DNA of 64,000 nucleotides from assembly GCA_025698895.1 (NCBI GenBank), contig JAILWO010000003.1:310001-374000 (forward strand), written 5' to 3'. Each line of letters begins with the position of its first letter. The stretch's first letter is position 1. The position numbers were made by a program, and so were the translations under genes. The stretch is from Rhizobiaceae bacterium. Its GTDB lineage: Bacteria > Pseudomonadota > Alphaproteobacteria > Rhizobiales > Rhizobiaceae. Under the pieces are notes generated by a model, which did no database searches, was not told the DNA's origin, and worked only from the letters and a program-made list of their open reading frames with translations. Below, one piece after another: positions 63,246-64,000 of the stretch.

Positions 63246-64000
63246 GTGCTGGACAAGATGGCCGCCACGTCCCGGCCCACCGAGAGGGCAACGACGCAGG
63301 TCGTCTCCGCCCGCAAGCTGTCGCTTACGTTCGAGACGAATGACGGGCCCGTCCACGCGCTTTCGAATGTCGATCTCGACATAGGCAAGGGCGAGTTCGT
63401 CTCCTTCATCGGTCCGTCCGGCTGCGGCAAGACGACCTTCCTGCGGGTGATCGCGGATCTGGAACAGCCGAGTTCGGGCGAGATTTCGGTCAACGGCATG
63501 TCGCCGGGAGAGGCGCGCAAGGCGCGCGCCTATGGCTATGTGTTCCAGGCCGCGGGCCTGTTTCCGTGGCGCACGATCGAGAAGAATATCGCCCTGCCGC
63601 TCGAGATCATGGACTATTCGGCCGCCGAGCGGGCAGAGCGGGTCAGGAGCACGCTCGAACTGGTCAACCTCACCGGCTTCGAGAAGAAATATCCCTGGCA
63701 GCTCTCCGGCGGCATGCAGCAGCGCGCCTCCATCGCCCGCGCGCTGGCCTTCGATGCCGACCTGCTCCTGATGGACGAACCGTTCGGCGCGCTGGACGAG
63801 ATCGTGCGCGACCACCTCAACGATGAACTGCTCAAGCTGTGGGCGCGCACCAACAAGACGATCTGCTTCGTCACCCATTCGATCCCCGAGGCGGTCTATC
63901 TGTCGACCCGCATCGTCGTCATGTCGCCGCGGCCCGGCCGCGTCACCGACGTGATCGAATCGACCCTGCCGGCCGAACGCCCGCTCGACATTCGCGAATC
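63246..64000 (+). CDS. ABC importer ATPase (nitrate/taurine/pyrimidine type), cut by window edge
   Basis: About 251 residues visible; the frame is open at the right edge, where only the C-terminal tip should be missing. Walker A GPSGCGKTT, Q-loop FQAAGLFPW, signature LSGGMQQR, Walker B LLLMDEPFGALD and the switch His in CFVTHSIPEA place it in the SsuB/TauB/NrtD-like group. The GTG start has a GAGGAG site seven bases upstream. Following the pyrimidine genes, it probably energises uptake of a pyrimidine or hydantoin-type compound with permease and binding-protein genes beyond the window. Confidence 0.92.
   Translation, partial: MLDKMAATSRPTERATTQVVSARKLSLTFETNDGPVHALSNVDLDIGKGEFVSFIGPSGCGKTTFLRVIADLEQPSSGEISVNGMSPGEARKARAYGYVFQAAGLFPWRTIEKNIALPLEIMDYSAAERAERVRSTLELVNLTGFEKKYPWQLSGGMQQRASIARALAFDADLLLMDEPFGALDEIVRDHLNDELLKLWARTNKTICFVTHSIPEAVYLSTRIVVMSPRPGRVTDVIESTLPAERPLDIRE

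Noticed and set aside
1-64000. tRNA, rRNA, CRISPR arrays, insertion sequences, prophage or integrative-element ends
   Set aside because: I found no cloverleaf-like sequence, repeat-spacer array, transposase or integrase motif, or flanking direct repeats. Small RNAs without obvious structure could still have been missed.

Overview
The window is GC-rich (roughly 65%) and gene-dense. Many genes overlap by the 4-base ATGA arrangement and several start with GTG or TTG. Gene content points to an alphaproteobacterium of the order Hyphomicrobiales (Rhizobiales), probably a Mesorhizobium/Aminobacter/Phyllobacteriaceae-type organism: a fused 1152-residue indolepyruvate ferredoxin oxidoreductase next to an Lrp-type regulator, petABC (cytochrome bc1), TamA/TamB, a PBP1C/alpha-2-macroglobulin pair, a LOV histidine kinase, and a RutR-linked reductive pyrimidine pathway. 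This placement is inferred from gene content only. I saw no rRNA, tRNA, CRISPR array, prophage or insertion sequence; the window looks like ordinary chromosome with metabolic accessory blocks.

Layout. 1-4.7 kb: partial hemF (left edge), two uncharacterised genes, an arylamine N-acetyltransferase/trmL pair, and soxR with a SoxR box facing a luciferase-domain (DUF5519-like) gene. 4.8-8.5 kb: two translationally coupled half-ABC exporters with a nearly identical stretch in their ATPase domains. 8.5-12.3 kb: two small genes, then petABC closed by a strong terminator. 12.3-17.5 kb: indolepyruvate ferredoxin oxidoreductase divergent from its probable Lrp regulator, a small gene and maiA. 17.7-20.7 kb: type I secretion ATPase and adaptor without a visible substrate. 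20.7-22.3 kb: a LOV (blue-light) histidine kinase coupled to a single-domain response regulator. 22.4-30.0 kb: PBP1C and a giant thioester alpha-2-macroglobulin. 30.1-36.4 kb: tamA-tamB with a structured leader.

36.6-43.5 kb: a peptide/opine-type ABC importer whose fused double ATPase carries an unusual C-terminal helix-hairpin-helix extension. 43.5-44.6 kb: a small membrane protein and an SLT lipoprotein. 44.8-49.6 kb: an MttB-like methyltransferase, a dimethylglycine/sarcosine dehydrogenase-like flavoprotein and an isochorismatase-type amidohydrolase, a likely N-methylated amine catabolic locus. 49.6-50.3 kb: a VapBC toxin-antitoxin module. 50.3-51.1 kb: an enoyl-CoA hydratase.

51.3-54.0 kb and 59.7-64.0 kb: two parts of a reductive pyrimidine catabolic regulon. 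PreT/PreA reduce uracil or thymine; an omega-amino acid transaminase, a ureidopropionase-type Zn hydrolase and the start of an ABC importer follow under a RutR-type regulator. Candidate RutR boxes lie in front of both parts. Dihydropyrimidinase is not in the window. Between the two parts are an Rrf2/AhpD-like pair, an EamA transporter, a PaaI-type thioesterase, a secreted unknown protein, a DUF1028 protein and a glutathione S-transferase/MarR divergon with paired palindromic operators.
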